A stretch of DNA of 13,083 nucleotides from an uncultured Enterococcus sp. (lineage in GTDB: Bacteria; Bacillota; Bacilli; Lactobacillales; Enterococcaceae), in the NCBI GenBank assembly GCA_946409145.1, contig CAMJVA010000021.1, forward strand, positions 1-13,083, read 5' to 3'. The translations under genes and the position numbers were made by a program. Below the pieces are notes generated by a model that saw only the letters and a program-made list of their open reading frames with translations, made no database searches and had not been told where the DNA came from. Shown here piece after piece: positions 5,383-12,324 of the stretch (its first letter is position 1; every line of letters starts with the position of its first letter).

Positions 5383-6015
5383 TTGGAAATTACCACTATT
5401 CTAACTGGTCAACTGGCCGAAAATTGTTATTTGCTTCAAAATAATACTCAATTACTCATTGTGGATCCTGGAGATGATAGTGAGAAAATTATCCAAGAAA
5501 TAAAGGCAACAAAAAAAGAACCTGTAGCAATTCTTTTAACTCACAGTCACATTGATCATATTTTAGGTCTCCCTGAGCTTTTAAAAATTTATGATGTGCC
5601 TGTTTATTTATCAGAAAAAGAAGAACATTGGCTAGAAGATCCGTACTATAACTTATCGCAATTTTTCGGTCAGCCTTTTTCTTTTCACCGGAAAACTTTT
5701 CCTTATGAAGAACACATGACTCTTGGGACGTTTCACTTTACAACCATGAAAACCCCGGGACATTCTATTGGAGGCACTACTTTTTATTTTAAAGAAGACA
5801 ACATGGCTATTGTGGGAGATACTTTATTTGCTGGAAGCATTGGACGAAGTGATTTTCCCACAGGTAATGGAGCCACTTTAATCAAAAGTATTCAAGAAAA
5901 ATTATTTTCTCTACCTCAAGACACCAAAATTTATCCTGGACACGGTCCAAGTACAACTATTTTAAAAGAAATGGTCGACAATCCATTTGTAGGAGGACAA
6001 TCAGTTGGAAAATAA
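5383..6015 (+). CDS. MBL-fold metallo-hydrolase (YqgX/glyoxalase II-like)
   Basis: This is a 210-residue metallo-beta-lactamase-fold hydrolase with a two-metal site. Numbered from the TTG start, the ligands are His54, His56, Asp58 and His59 (THSHIDH), His127 (TPGHSIG), Asp146 (VGDTLF) and His187 (YPGHGP). The segment GDTLFAGSIGRSDFP is typical of the small Gram-positive YqgX-type group related to hydroxyacylglutathione hydrolase. The real substrate is unknown; a thioester such as a bacillithiol adduct is only a guess. An in-frame ATG at 5353 would add ten residues, but it overlaps the -10 box and lies before the expected transcription start, so TTG 5383 behind AAAGGAG is preferred. It is the first gene of an operon; its end overlaps the ASCH gene by 11 bases. 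Confidence 0.9.
   Translation: MEITTILTGQLAENCYLLQNNTQLLIVDPGDDSEKIIQEIKATKKEPVAILLTHSHIDHILGLPELLKIYDVPVYLSEKEEHWLEDPYYNLSQFFGQPFSFHRKTFPYEEHMTLGTFHFTTMKTPGHSIGGTTFYFKEDNMAIVGDTLFAGSIGRSDFPTGNGATLIKSIQEKLFSLPQDTKIYPGHGPSTTILKEMVDNPFVGGQSVGK
5991..5996 (+). promoter_or_regulatory. Ribosome-binding site of the ASCH gene inside the MBL gene
   Basis: AGGAGG lies 8 bases before TTG 6005-6007, within the last codons of the MBL gene. This supports the TTG start and translational coupling. Confidence 0.75.
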
Positions 6016-6466
6016 AAACATCACCAGTTATTGGGAAAACTTTTTAAAAATTTGTCCTGAAGCGGAAAATGCTTCCTATTCTGCTTGGTCTTTTGGGAGC
6101 GGCAAAGAAATGGCCAATCAGCTTTTAGAACTTGTTTTAGCAGAAAAAAAACAAGGCACCTCTTCTTTATATGACCTTTATTTAATCAACCAAGAAGACT
6201 TCCCAAAAGAAGGAGAATATTCTCTGATTTTAAATGGCGAAGGCGATCCTAAAGCCATTATTCAAACAAAATTTGTAGAATTTATTCCGTTTAAATTAAT
6301 CAGTAAAGCCCATGGATTTTTAGAAGGTGAAGGAGATTTATCTTTAAATTATTGGCGAGAAGTTCATGAAGAATTTTTTAAAAAAGAAGCTTTAGAATAT
6401 GGACTACCCTTTACGGAGGACTCTTTAGTCGTCTACGAAATCTTTAAACTAGTATATTCTAAGTAA
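6005..6466 (+). CDS. ASCH-domain protein
   Basis: This 153-residue protein matches the ASCH family as I know it (PUA-like beta-barrel fold). It has a W-x-FG element (SAWSFG, 26-31), then ANQLLELVLAEKKQGTSSLYD, then YSLILNGEGDPKAIIQT. Next come the VEFIPF strand and the strongly conserved EGEGDLSLNYWREVHEEFF (106-124), ending in EIFKLVY. ASCH proteins are thought to bind RNA or modified nucleosides. E. coli YqfB is an ASCH protein acting as an N4-acetylcytidine amidohydrolase, and another member is a ribonuclease; which activity applies here is unknown. The start is TTG 6005 behind AGGAGG, overlapping the MBL stop by 11 bases, so the two are co-translated. The gene ends at a bidirectional terminator shared with the convergent helicase gene. 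Confidence 0.85.
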   Translation: MENKNITSYWENFLKICPEAENASYSAWSFGSGKEMANQLLELVLAEKKQGTSSLYDLYLINQEDFPKEGEYSLILNGEGDPKAIIQTKFVEFIPFKLISKAHGFLEGEGDLSLNYWREVHEEFFKKEALEYGLPFTEDSLVVYEIFKLVYSK

Positions 6467-6467
6467 A

Positions 6468-6511
6468 AAAGAGTGAGGTATTCTTTAAAGGAATACTTCA
6501 CTCTTTATTTT
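6468..6511. terminator. Bidirectional terminator between the ASCH and helicase genes
   Basis: A 16-bp stem with one G-U pair (6468-6483 with 6491-6506) has a 7-base loop TTTAAAG, T-rich sequence on the right and A-rich sequence on the left. It serves both convergent genes. The TGA stop of the helicase gene (6498-6500) lies inside the right arm. Confidence 0.9.
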
Positions 6512-8843
6512 TCCAAAATTCATGGAGACCTTCTTTAATACCAGTGAGATTATGTCCTAGGCCAATTTGCCAATAATCAGGCAAATAAGTAAAATAATCC
6601 TTCCTCTTATAACGGGCATCTAGTAGTAGCACCACTCCGTAATCGTTACTGGAGCGAATGACTCTTCCAGCGGCTTGTAAGACTTTATTAATTCCTGGAA
6701 GTTGGTAGCTATACGCAAAACCTTGCCCGTTTTTCTCATCATAATAGGCTTTTTCTAAATTAGTAATGGGATTCACTTGGCTTAAACCAACCCCCACAAT
6801 GGCACAGCCTAAAAGTTTTTCCCCTACTAAATCAATTCCTTCAGAAAAAATTCCCCCTACAAGTGCAAAAGCCAGCAAACTTTTCTCTTTTCCAGGAGTA
6901 AAATTTTTTAAAAATTCTTCCCGTTGTCTTTCACTCATGTCTTTTTCTTGCTTGATTATCTCCACTTGTTCCTTATTAGGAAAACTTTTTATAATTTGTT
7001 CCATAAAAGCATATGACGGACAAAAAACAAAATAATTGCCAATTTTTTCTTGACTCATGGCTTCAATTGCCGCACAAATTTTGGCTAAATTATTCTCTCG
7101 CTCTTGATAAGTGGTTTGAATGTAGTCGGCAATAATCACTTGTAAATTCTCTTTTTTAAAAGGAGACGCTAAAGAAAAATTCACTCCGTCTACTTTTCCA
7201 AGACGTGACTCATAATACTTTAAAGGCATTAAGGTCGCTGAAAAAAGTACTGAATTATAGCACGCTTCATTAATATTTTGTAAGAATTCATTAGGATCTA
7301 AGCATAATTGCCGAATAAAAAAATCTCCGGCCACTCTTTCAAAGCCTAAAACAAAATTCTCATTGAAAAACTCACTAATTTTTAAATATTTTTGTCCTTC
7401 ATAAGCCCAGTTTAAAATTTCCTCGTTCACCTCTTTTTCTCTTGTCCACTCAAATAAAGCTTCTAATAGTCCTTGAAGTTCATTTAAAAAGGAATTTTCT
7501 ACTTTTCCAGTAAAAAAATCTCCTTCTTGTTGGGCTAAAGTAGAAAAATGTTTTTGGAATTTTAAAAAGCGACGCCGCAATTTTTTAGTGAAGGAATCAC
7601 TTCCCTTCACTTTTTTAGTTTCTTGGTAAATTCTTTTAGTTTCATTTAAAGAAAGAGAAGCAGAGTACATTTCTTTACTGCGGTTCACTAAATTATGGGC
7701 TTCATCCACTAAGAGTAAGGGAGCATTTTTTTCTGTGATATTATCAAAAAATCGTCTTAAATAAACAGTAGGATCATAAACATAATTGTAATCAGCAATA
7801 ATAACCTGACAAAACAAAGAAATATCTAAAGAAAATTCAAAAGGACACAACTGGTGCTTTTTAGCATATTCTTCAATGACTTCTCGCGTCATAATTCTCT
7901 CATGTTCCAAAATATCCATTAAGCCTTCGTTGACTCGGTCGTAATAACCTTTAGCAAAAGGACATTCATTTTTTGCAATGCCTGCTTTTTTACAAAAACA
8001 AATTTTATCTTTAGCTGTAATCGTCACACTGTGAACAGCTAGTTGTTTTTTTTCTAAAGAAAAAAGACTGTCTTCTACCACTTGGCGAGTAATGGTTTTA
8101 GCTGTTAAGTAAAACAACGTGGGGAACTTCCCTTGTCCTTGAGCCAAAAGTGCTGGATATAAAGTGGATAACGTTTTCCCTGTACCTGTGGGAGCTTGTA
8201 AAAATAATTGTTTTTTTAACAGTAAAGACTTATACACTACACTCATAAGCTCTCTTTGCCCTTTGCGGTACGTGGCATAAGGAAATGGCAAATTTTCGGT
8301 GCTTTTTTTAAAATTATCTTCCCAAGTTTTGGTTTTTTCATACCAAAAAGCATATTCCTCTAATAAATGAAAGAAAAATTCCTTTAACTCTTCTTTAGAA
8401 AAAGTTTGTCGCTCTTTTATTTGCTTTTGACTAATCACTTCTATGTACAAAAGTTCCACTGTGACCACATCCCAGTGGTGCTCTTTAGCTAAAAAATAAG
8501 CGTAACATTTTCCTTGAGCAAAAAAGACTTCTTTTTCCTTTTCGCTTAAATCGGAAAACAAGGTCTCAGAGGTTTTTATTTCTTGCACAATGGGAATCTT
8601 TTCCTCTTCATAAAGACCATCAACGCGTCCTCGGCACAAAAATTCAGTTCCTGAAACAAAAGCAGCATAAGAAACCGTTATTTCCTCTTGAAAATGAGGT
8701 AAGTTTTTTTTATTTTCTTTTTGAATTTTTTGGTGAATTTTGGTCCCTGCTTGTGCTGAATGTTTTGAGGAAGTTTCAGAAATTAAATCTCCTGTTTTTA
8801 AAATGAATTCTACTAAATGACGTACTGAGATTTCTTTTTCCAA
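6498..8843 (-). CDS. DinG/XPD-like DNA helicase with N-terminal PD-(D/E)XK nuclease domain
   Basis: This is a 781-residue superfamily 2 helicase of the Rad3/XPD/DinG group with a nuclease-like front end. Residues ~30-165 carry a PD-(D/E)XK signature: His37 in GTKIHQ, Asp75 in GRVDG, and Glu88-x-Lys90 in VQEIKTS. Helicase motifs follow: YRKGQRE (192-198), Walker A APTGTGKT (217-224), DEAH (380-383), FSATL (534-538), GGIFSEGIDL (663-672) and QAAGRVIRS (723-731). Four cysteines (282, 284, 294, 333) lie between Walker A and DEAH, where XPD-family proteins hold a 4Fe-4S cluster. It probably unwinds and trims DNA in repair or replication restart; the exact role is unknown. It starts with TTG (8841-8843) behind AAAGGAGG (8851-8858), 7 bases away. 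It is a single-gene unit. True E. coli DinG lacks this nuclease, so I give no symbol. Confidence 0.88.
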   Translation of the reverse strand: MEKEISVRHLVEFILKTGDLISETSSKHSAQAGTKIHQKIQKENKKNLPHFQEEITVSYAAFVSGTEFLCRGRVDGLYEEEKIPIVQEIKTSETLFSDLSEKEKEVFFAQGKCYAYFLAKEHHWDVVTVELLYIEVISQKQIKERQTFSKEELKEFFFHLLEEYAFWYEKTKTWEDNFKKSTENLPFPYATYRKGQRELMSVVYKSLLLKKQLFLQAPTGTGKTLSTLYPALLAQGQGKFPTLFYLTAKTITRQVVEDSLFSLEKKQLAVHSVTITAKDKICFCKKAGIAKNECPFAKGYYDRVNEGLMDILEHERIMTREVIEEYAKKHQLCPFEFSLDISLFCQVIIADYNYVYDPTVYLRRFFDNITEKNAPLLLVDEAHNLVNRSKEMYSASLSLNETKRIYQETKKVKGSDSFTKKLRRRFLKFQKHFSTLAQQEGDFFTGKVENSFLNELQGLLEALFEWTREKEVNEEILNWAYEGQKYLKISEFFNENFVLGFERVAGDFFIRQLCLDPNEFLQNINEACYNSVLFSATLMPLKYYESRLGKVDGVNFSLASPFKKENLQVIIADYIQTTYQERENNLAKICAAIEAMSQEKIGNYFVFCPSYAFMEQIIKSFPNKEQVEIIKQEKDMSERQREEFLKNFTPGKEKSLLAFALVGGIFSEGIDLVGEKLLGCAIVGVGLSQVNPITNLEKAYYDEKNGQGFAYSYQLPGINKVLQAAGRVIRSSNDYGVVLLLDARYKRKDYFTYLPDYWQIGLGHNLTGIKEGLHEFWKNKE

Positions 8844-8887
8844 AAAACTTCCTCCTTTTTAAACATTCCTACACTTTTCTTACATCA

Positions 8888-8917
8888 AAAACAAGCTGAC
8901 ACGACTTTTCTTGTTTT
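8888..8917 (-). terminator. Weak terminator-like hairpin after the rlmL-type gene
   Basis: AAAACAAG and CTTGTTTT (8888-8895 with 8910-8917) form an 8-bp stem with a 14-base loop, 28 bases past the methyltransferase stop. The T tract is part of the stem and the loop is large, so it is a weak candidate. No convincing promoter for the helicase gene is visible in the remaining gap to 8850. Confidence 0.35.
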
Positions 8918-8944
8918 CTAATTTTTAGGGATTGTATTTACTAG

Positions 8945-10084
8945 CTAGTTACGCTTTCTTTTTCCCCAATATTGGAATAAATCTGTTCTTAAAGCGCCGT
9001 TATAAAGCTTTCTTTTTTTAGTCGCTTTTTGCCCGTAATAGGTTTCAAAAGTTAAATCACTGGTTAAAATATATTTGCTCCAAGTTTCTAAAGGTTGAAA
9101 AACTTTCCCCATTTCTTTATACAAGACTCTCACTTTTTCTTCTTCTAAAAGGCGTTCCCCATAAGGAGGATTGGCTACAATCACTCCCTCTTCTTTATCT
9201 GTTTTAAAATCTTTTAAAGCCAATTGTTTAAAAGTAATAAAATCAGCTAGACCTGCTTCTTCTGCATTTCTTTTTGCTACTTCAATCATACTGCCGTCAA
9301 TATCAGAGCCAGTAATATCTAAAGAAACATCATAGCGAGCTTTTTCATCTGCTTCTTCTCGGACTTTTTCAAAAATTTCTTTTTCAAACCAAGGCCATTT
9401 TTCACATTGAAAGTCTCGATTAAATCCTGGAGCAATATTTGCCCCAATCATTGCGGCTTCGATACAAATTGTCCCAGAACCGCACACAGGGTCTACAAAA
9501 GGTTTATCTGCTCTCCAATTCGTTAATAAAACTAAGGCTGCCGCTAAATTTTCTTTTAAAGGCGCCCCACCTTTTTCTAGTCGATAGCCTCTTTTAAATA
9601 ATGAAGGTCCTGTTGTGTCTAGAGTCAGCATCACGTGATCTTTTAAAAGGGCTACTTCAAGTTTAAATAATTCTCCTGTTTCAGGTAGCGGAACAGAAGA
9701 TGGGCGATGGTAAACTTTTTTTAATTTTTCTACAATGGCTTTTTTAGTAATAGCTTGCACATCTGGAGTGGAAAAAAGTTTTGATTTAATAGATTTTCCA
9801 GCTACGGGAAACTGAGCGTCTAATGGCAAATAATTTTCCCAAGGTAAAGCTTTCACTCCTTCAAAAAGTTGATCAAAGGTGAACGCATCAAATTCTCCCA
9901 CAACAATTTTAATACGGTCGGCCACTCTTAGCCAAACATTGCATAAGGCAATGGTTTCTTTCGTTCCTTTAAATCTTGCCCGTCCATTTTCTAAAACATG
10001 TTCAATGCCTAAATTTTTCAGTTCTTTTCCTACTAAACTCTCAAGGCCTGCGCCACAGGTGGCAACTAATTCAAAAGTTTCCAT
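8945..10084 (-). CDS. rlmL: THUMP-domain 23S rRNA guanine-N2 methyltransferase (RlmL/YpsC type)
   Basis: This is a class I SAM-dependent methyltransferase of 379 residues, the size of Bacillus YpsC and of the N-terminal half of E. coli RlmL, which makes m2G2445 in 23S rRNA. The N-terminal ferredoxin-like/THUMP region (about 1-160) starts FELVATCGAGLESLVGKEL. The SAM-binding motif I is DPVCGSG (198-204), an acidic SAM-ribose residue lies in GSDID (259-263), and the catalytic motif IV is NPPYGERL (305-312), typical of N-methyltransferases acting on guanine. The exact target base is inferred. The ATG at 10082-10084 follows AGGAGGT (10088-10094) at an unusually short 3-4 base distance. It lies downstream of rnpB, as ypsC does in Bacillus; no clear promoter is visible, so read-through past the rnpB terminator or a weak promoter is possible. 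Confidence 0.92.
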   Translation of the reverse strand: METFELVATCGAGLESLVGKELKNLGIEHVLENGRARFKGTKETIALCNVWLRVADRIKIVVGEFDAFTFDQLFEGVKALPWENYLPLDAQFPVAGKSIKSKLFSTPDVQAITKKAIVEKLKKVYHRPSSVPLPETGELFKLEVALLKDHVMLTLDTTGPSLFKRGYRLEKGGAPLKENLAAALVLLTNWRADKPFVDPVCGSGTICIEAAMIGANIAPGFNRDFQCEKWPWFEKEIFEKVREEADEKARYDVSLDITGSDIDGSMIEVAKRNAEEAGLADFITFKQLALKDFKTDKEEGVIVANPPYGERLLEEEKVRVLYKEMGKVFQPLETWSKYILTSDLTFETYYGQKATKKRKLYNGALRTDLFQYWGKRKRN

Positions 10085-10149
10085 AATACCTCCTATATTT
10101 TCCTAAAAACTTATTCATGATTATCTTCATTAAACCATTAATTTAAAAT

Positions 10150-10182
10150 AAAAAAAACCTTCTAGCACAAGGCAAGAAGGTT
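10150..10182 (-). terminator. Terminator of rnpB
   Basis: On the minus strand AACCTTCT and AGAAGGTT (10175-10182 with 10156-10163) form an 8-bp stem with an 11-base loop, followed by a T run (10150-10157 region). It begins 7 bases after the end of the RNase P RNA. Confidence 0.85.
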
Positions 10183-10188
10183 AACCTG

Positions 10189-10561
10189 TTTGTGATTATC
10201 TATAAGCCATGTTCTGTCCCATGTCTTTCCAGGCAAAAAGACACGTGGGTAATTATCTATCTCCGATTTCTCGCCTCTTCCACACGTTTAATTCCGTTAG
10301 AAAAGCGCCCCTACCATTGTTTGGGTTGCTCGCTCGAGGGGTTTACCGCGTTCCACTGTTTTAGTTTCCTAAAACACTTCGTCACTGTGGCACTTTCAAG
10401 GATACTCATCCGTAGTTTCCCTTAGGATTTTTTTCCTGCCGTTACCTAAAAGGTACCTTAGCTTATGGTTTCGCTAAGCACGAACACTACCGACATCTCA
10501 GTCGGTGCGAGCATGGACTTTCCTCAGCAATTTCTTGCCGCAATTACCTAATAATCACAAA
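10189..10561 (-). ncRNA. rnpB: RNase P RNA, type B (Bacillus type)
   Basis: This is the catalytic RNA of ribonuclease P, which removes the 5' leader from tRNA precursors. On the minus strand the universally conserved GAGGAAAGTCCATGC (10511-10525) lies near the 5' end and ACAGAACATGGCTTATAG near the 3' end; together these form P4 and the core. The internal segments GTAGTGTTCGTGC, GGAACGCGGTAAACCCCTCG and GGTAGGGGCGC match the Bacillus subtilis RNA as I recall it, marking type B. The ends are set by helix P1: 10551-10561 pairs with 10189-10199 over 11 bp (TTTGTGATTAT with ATAATCACAAA). The length of about 373 bases is normal. It has a strong promoter just upstream and a terminator just downstream, and it sits between gpsB and the rlmL-type gene as in Bacillus. 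Mature ends may differ by a few bases. Confidence 0.96.
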
Positions 10562-10582
10562 ATTAATTCAAACACCTTAGAA

Positions 10583-10610
10583 AGTATACTCTATTTCAAA
10601 AGTTTGTCAA
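10583..10610 (-). promoter_or_regulatory. Promoter of rnpB
   Basis: On the minus strand, consensus TTGACA (10605-10610), a 16-base spacer and TATACT (10583-10588). This is the best-matching promoter in the window, as fits a stable RNA gene. The -35 begins 6 bases after the gpsB stop. The predicted start near 10576 leaves about 15 bases before P1. Confidence 0.85.
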
Positions 10611-10616
10611 AGAAAA

Positions 10617-11021
10617 TTAAAACTGTTTTGTTTTTTCTAAATCTTCCACTACAGTCGCTGTTTTATTTTCTTCAACCACATCTTTTAAATCTTTAGTATC
10701 TTCTTCTAATTTTTTCCCGAAAACTTCTTTTTCTAAATTAGATAAACGTTTTAAAATATCAAAGTTTGTGGCACTACTTTGAGCTTTAGGCGTTTCTTTT
10801 TGTGTCCGTCCCATAGTTTCTTTTGCGCGCGTTAGTTGTTCCACTTTACTTTGAAGACGTTCATTATCTTCTTTTAAAAGATTTAATTCTTTGTTATACG
10901 CTTCATAATCTTTAATAATTTGGTCTAAATATTCATCAACTTCATCTGGATCATACCCACGCATTTTTGTTTTAAAGTCTTTTTGTAAAATATCTTTTGC
11001 GCTTAAAATTAATTCTGGCAT
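10617..11021 (-). CDS. gpsB: Cell-division/peptidoglycan coordinator GpsB
   Basis: GpsB is a cytoplasmic, membrane-associated adaptor that links penicillin-binding proteins to the division machinery. It is 134 residues from the preferred start. The DivIVA-like N-terminal domain carries ILSAKDILQKDFKTKMRGYD and PDEVDEYLDQIIKDYE (5-40), then a coiled coil (to about 70), a polar linker, and the C-terminal oligomerisation helix NFDILKRLSNLEKEVFG (86-102). A longer frame starts at an ATG at 11052-11054, but that codon is at the predicted transcription start and lacks a ribosome-binding site. ATG 11019-11021 has AGGTGGGG (11027-11034) before it. The acidic tail after residue 105 is less conserved and extends the protein beyond the ~100-115 residues of Bacillus GpsB. 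There is no terminator between its stop and the rnpB promoter. Confidence 0.94.
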   Translation of the reverse strand: MPELILSAKDILQKDFKTKMRGYDPDEVDEYLDQIIKDYEAYNKELNLLKEDNERLQSKVEQLTRAKETMGRTQKETPKAQSSATNFDILKRLSNLEKEVFGKKLEEDTKDLKDVVEENKTATVVEDLEKTKQF

Positions 11022-11059
11022 GTTTTCCCCACCTTTTTTACATATTTTATACATAGTTT

Positions 11060-11068
11060 ATTCTAGCA
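11060..11068 (-). promoter_or_regulatory. Extended -10 promoter of gpsB
   Basis: The minus strand reads TGCTAGAAT (11068 to 11060), a TG-n extension with a 5/6 match to TATAAT. The start is predicted near 11053, giving a leader of about 30 bases to the gpsB ATG at 11021. The -35 position is only T-rich sequence. Confidence 0.55.
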
Positions 11069-11095
11069 AAGATTTACGAAAAAAAAAACAGAAAC

Positions 11096-11629
11096 TTACC
11101 ATTCTTCATAATTTTGTAAATCATCAAAAGTAATGGTACTTAAAAAATACTCATTTTTTTCTTGAAATTTCAAAACATCCTCATAAAAATATTTTGTTTT
11201 CCCTGGATATTCATTATCATAAACTAAAAGTGCTCCATTCGTGTGTTGTAAAATAAATGTTGTATGATTTTTCAACTGAAGGTAAGATTCATAGGGTTTA
11301 TGAGAGACTGCATCAATAAAATCGGCGAAGCTTTCCACTTGACTCTTTTTTTCTTGATTGGCTTCTTTCCACTGGCTGCCAAACTCTAAGAAAGGATAAA
11401 TAATGCCTAATTTTAATTCAGGATAATCTTTTTTTAAATCTTCTACTACTTGAGCGGTCCACTGTTCCACTCCTAAATTTCCTGAAATAATGACCCATTC
11501 CAATCCTTCATCTAAAAAAGAAATGAGTCGATTTCTTAAAACTTTTTTTATTCGGTTAATTTTTGGATCATTCTCTTGAAAAATACTTAATTCAAAGCTA
11601 CGATAACCGGAGACGTAGAGGTTTTTCAT
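11096..11629 (-). CDS. ypsA: DUF1273/YpsA-family protein (SLOG superfamily)
   Basis: The 177-residue protein belongs to the YpsA/DUF1273 family, Rossmann-like proteins of the SLOG nucleotide-ligand-binding superfamily. The family signature SGYRSFELSIF (7-17) and the phosphate-binding-type loop ISGNLGVEQWTAQVV (48-62) are clear, followed by GIIYPF (75-80) and the late strand GALLVYDNEYPGKTKYF (132-148). Overproduction of Bacillus YpsA affects cell division, but the ligand and molecular role are unknown. The longest frame starts at 11653, but ATG 11627-11629 has GAGGAG (11638-11643) 8 bases upstream and gives the conserved MKNLYVSGYR start, so I use it. It lies upstream of gpsB and divergent from recU, with only 59 bases between the two start codons. 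No hairpin terminator separates it from gpsB, so some read-through into gpsB is likely. Confidence 0.9.
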   Translation of the reverse strand: MKNLYVSGYRSFELSIFQENDPKINRIKKVLRNRLISFLDEGLEWVIISGNLGVEQWTAQVVEDLKKDYPELKLGIIYPFLEFGSQWKEANQEKKSQVESFADFIDAVSHKPYESYLQLKNHTTFILQHTNGALLVYDNEYPGKTKYFYEDVLKFQEKNEYFLSTITFDDLQNYEEW

Positions 11630-11657
11630 GAATAATTCTCCTCTTTTTAACAATCTT

Positions 11658-11666
11658 TGATATAAT
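11658..11666 (+). promoter_or_regulatory. Extended -10 promoter of recU-pbp1A
   Basis: TGATATAAT (11658-11666) is a perfect -10 box with TG extension, about 22 bases before the recU ATG. No good -35 is seen. The sequence is nearly symmetric (TTGATATAATTCAA against TTGAATTATATCAA), so it may also serve ypsA on the other strand. Confidence 0.6.
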
Positions 11667-11672
11667 TCAATC

Positions 11673-11677
11673 AGGAG
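11673..11677 (+). promoter_or_regulatory. Ribosome-binding site of recU
   Basis: AGGAG at 11673-11677 lies 11 bases before ATG 11689. The in-frame GTG at 11677 shares its first base with this site and so cannot use it, which settles the start. Confidence 0.7.
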
Positions 11678-11688
11678 TGAAGAAAACT

Positions 11689-12324
11689 ATGACCATTCGT
11701 TATCCAAATGGCACCCCTTCTAATAACTATTCTCCTCAAAAGCCAACCAAAAAGCAAGGACAAACGTTTCAAGGAAATCCTACTATTTTTGGCAATCGGG
11801 GAATGACTTTAGAAGATGCCATTAATGAAAGTAATGCCTACTACTTAGAACACGGTCTAGGGGTCATTCATAAAAAACCAACCCCTATTCAAATTGTTAA
11901 AGTAGATTATCCTAAAAGAAGTGCGGCGGTAATAAAAGAAGCTTATTTTACCAAAGCATCTACCACTGATTATAATGGTGTTTTTTTAGGACGCTATTTA
12001 GACTTTGAAGCAAAGGAAACTAAAAATAAAACTTCCTTTCCTTTAAATAATTTTCATGAGCACCAAATTAAACACTTTAAAGCCTGCCTAAAACAAGGAG
12101 GCATTTGTTTTGTGATCTTGTATTTTTCTACATTAGGTCGCTATTTTGTTTTTCCTGGGACTGCTTTAATCCAGTCTTTTGACACACAAGTTACAGGAAA
12201 AAAATCGATTCCTTTAAAAGAAATTATCGCCACTGGTTGGGAAATAAAAGAAGGGTTCGCCCCAAGACTTCCCTACTTAACTGTTATTGAAAAAATCATT
12301 CAGGAGGAAAAAGAAAATGGGTGA
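11689..12324 (+). CDS. recU: Holliday junction resolvase RecU
   Basis: RecU cuts four-way DNA junctions in recombination repair and chromosome segregation of Firmicutes. It is 211 residues from ATG 11689, the usual length, and starts MTIRYPNGTP like Bacillus RecU. The N-terminal region contains the conserved GNRGMTLEDAINESNAYY (35-52). The nuclease site is visible as Asp94 (TTDYNG) and Glu107-x-Lys109 (LDFEAKET), with the NFHEHQI element (121-127) completing it. The C-terminal half has PLKEI and GWEIKEGFAPRLPYL, typical of the family. The longer GTG form from 11677 is rejected because that GTG overlaps the ribosome-binding site. It overlaps the next gene by 8 bases, forming the conserved recU-pbp operon known from Bacillus (recU-ponA) and other Firmicutes. 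Confidence 0.96.
   Translation: MTIRYPNGTPSNNYSPQKPTKKQGQTFQGNPTIFGNRGMTLEDAINESNAYYLEHGLGVIHKKPTPIQIVKVDYPKRSAAVIKEAYFTKASTTDYNGVFLGRYLDFEAKETKNKTSFPLNNFHEHQIKHFKACLKQGGICFVILYFSTLGRYFVFPGTALIQSFDTQVTGKKSIPLKEIIATGWEIKEGFAPRLPYLTVIEKIIQEEKENG

Noticed and set aside
9879..10106. 75-codon plus-strand open frame
   Set aside because: It lies opposite the conserved N-terminus of the rlmL-type gene; no family resemblance.
10085..10149. Promoter for the rlmL-type gene (GATAAT near 10115-10125 on the minus strand)
   Set aside because: The -35 match is poor and several equally weak AT-rich candidates exist, so no site can be chosen.
10192..10425. 77-codon plus-strand open frame
   Set aside because: It is antisense to RNase P RNA; the conserved RNA sequence and helix P1 explain this region.
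10505..10696. 63-codon plus-strand open frame
   Set aside because: It spans the antisense of the rnpB 5' end, its promoter and the gpsB end; no coding signals of its own.
11022..11054. Longer gpsB start at 11054
   Set aside because: The ATG coincides with the predicted RNA start and the added residues overlap the ribosome-binding site used by ATG 11021.
11630..11653. Longer ypsA start at 11653
   Set aside because: The extra eight residues cover the ribosome-binding site GAGGAG; family members start at the MKNLYVSGYR-like segment.
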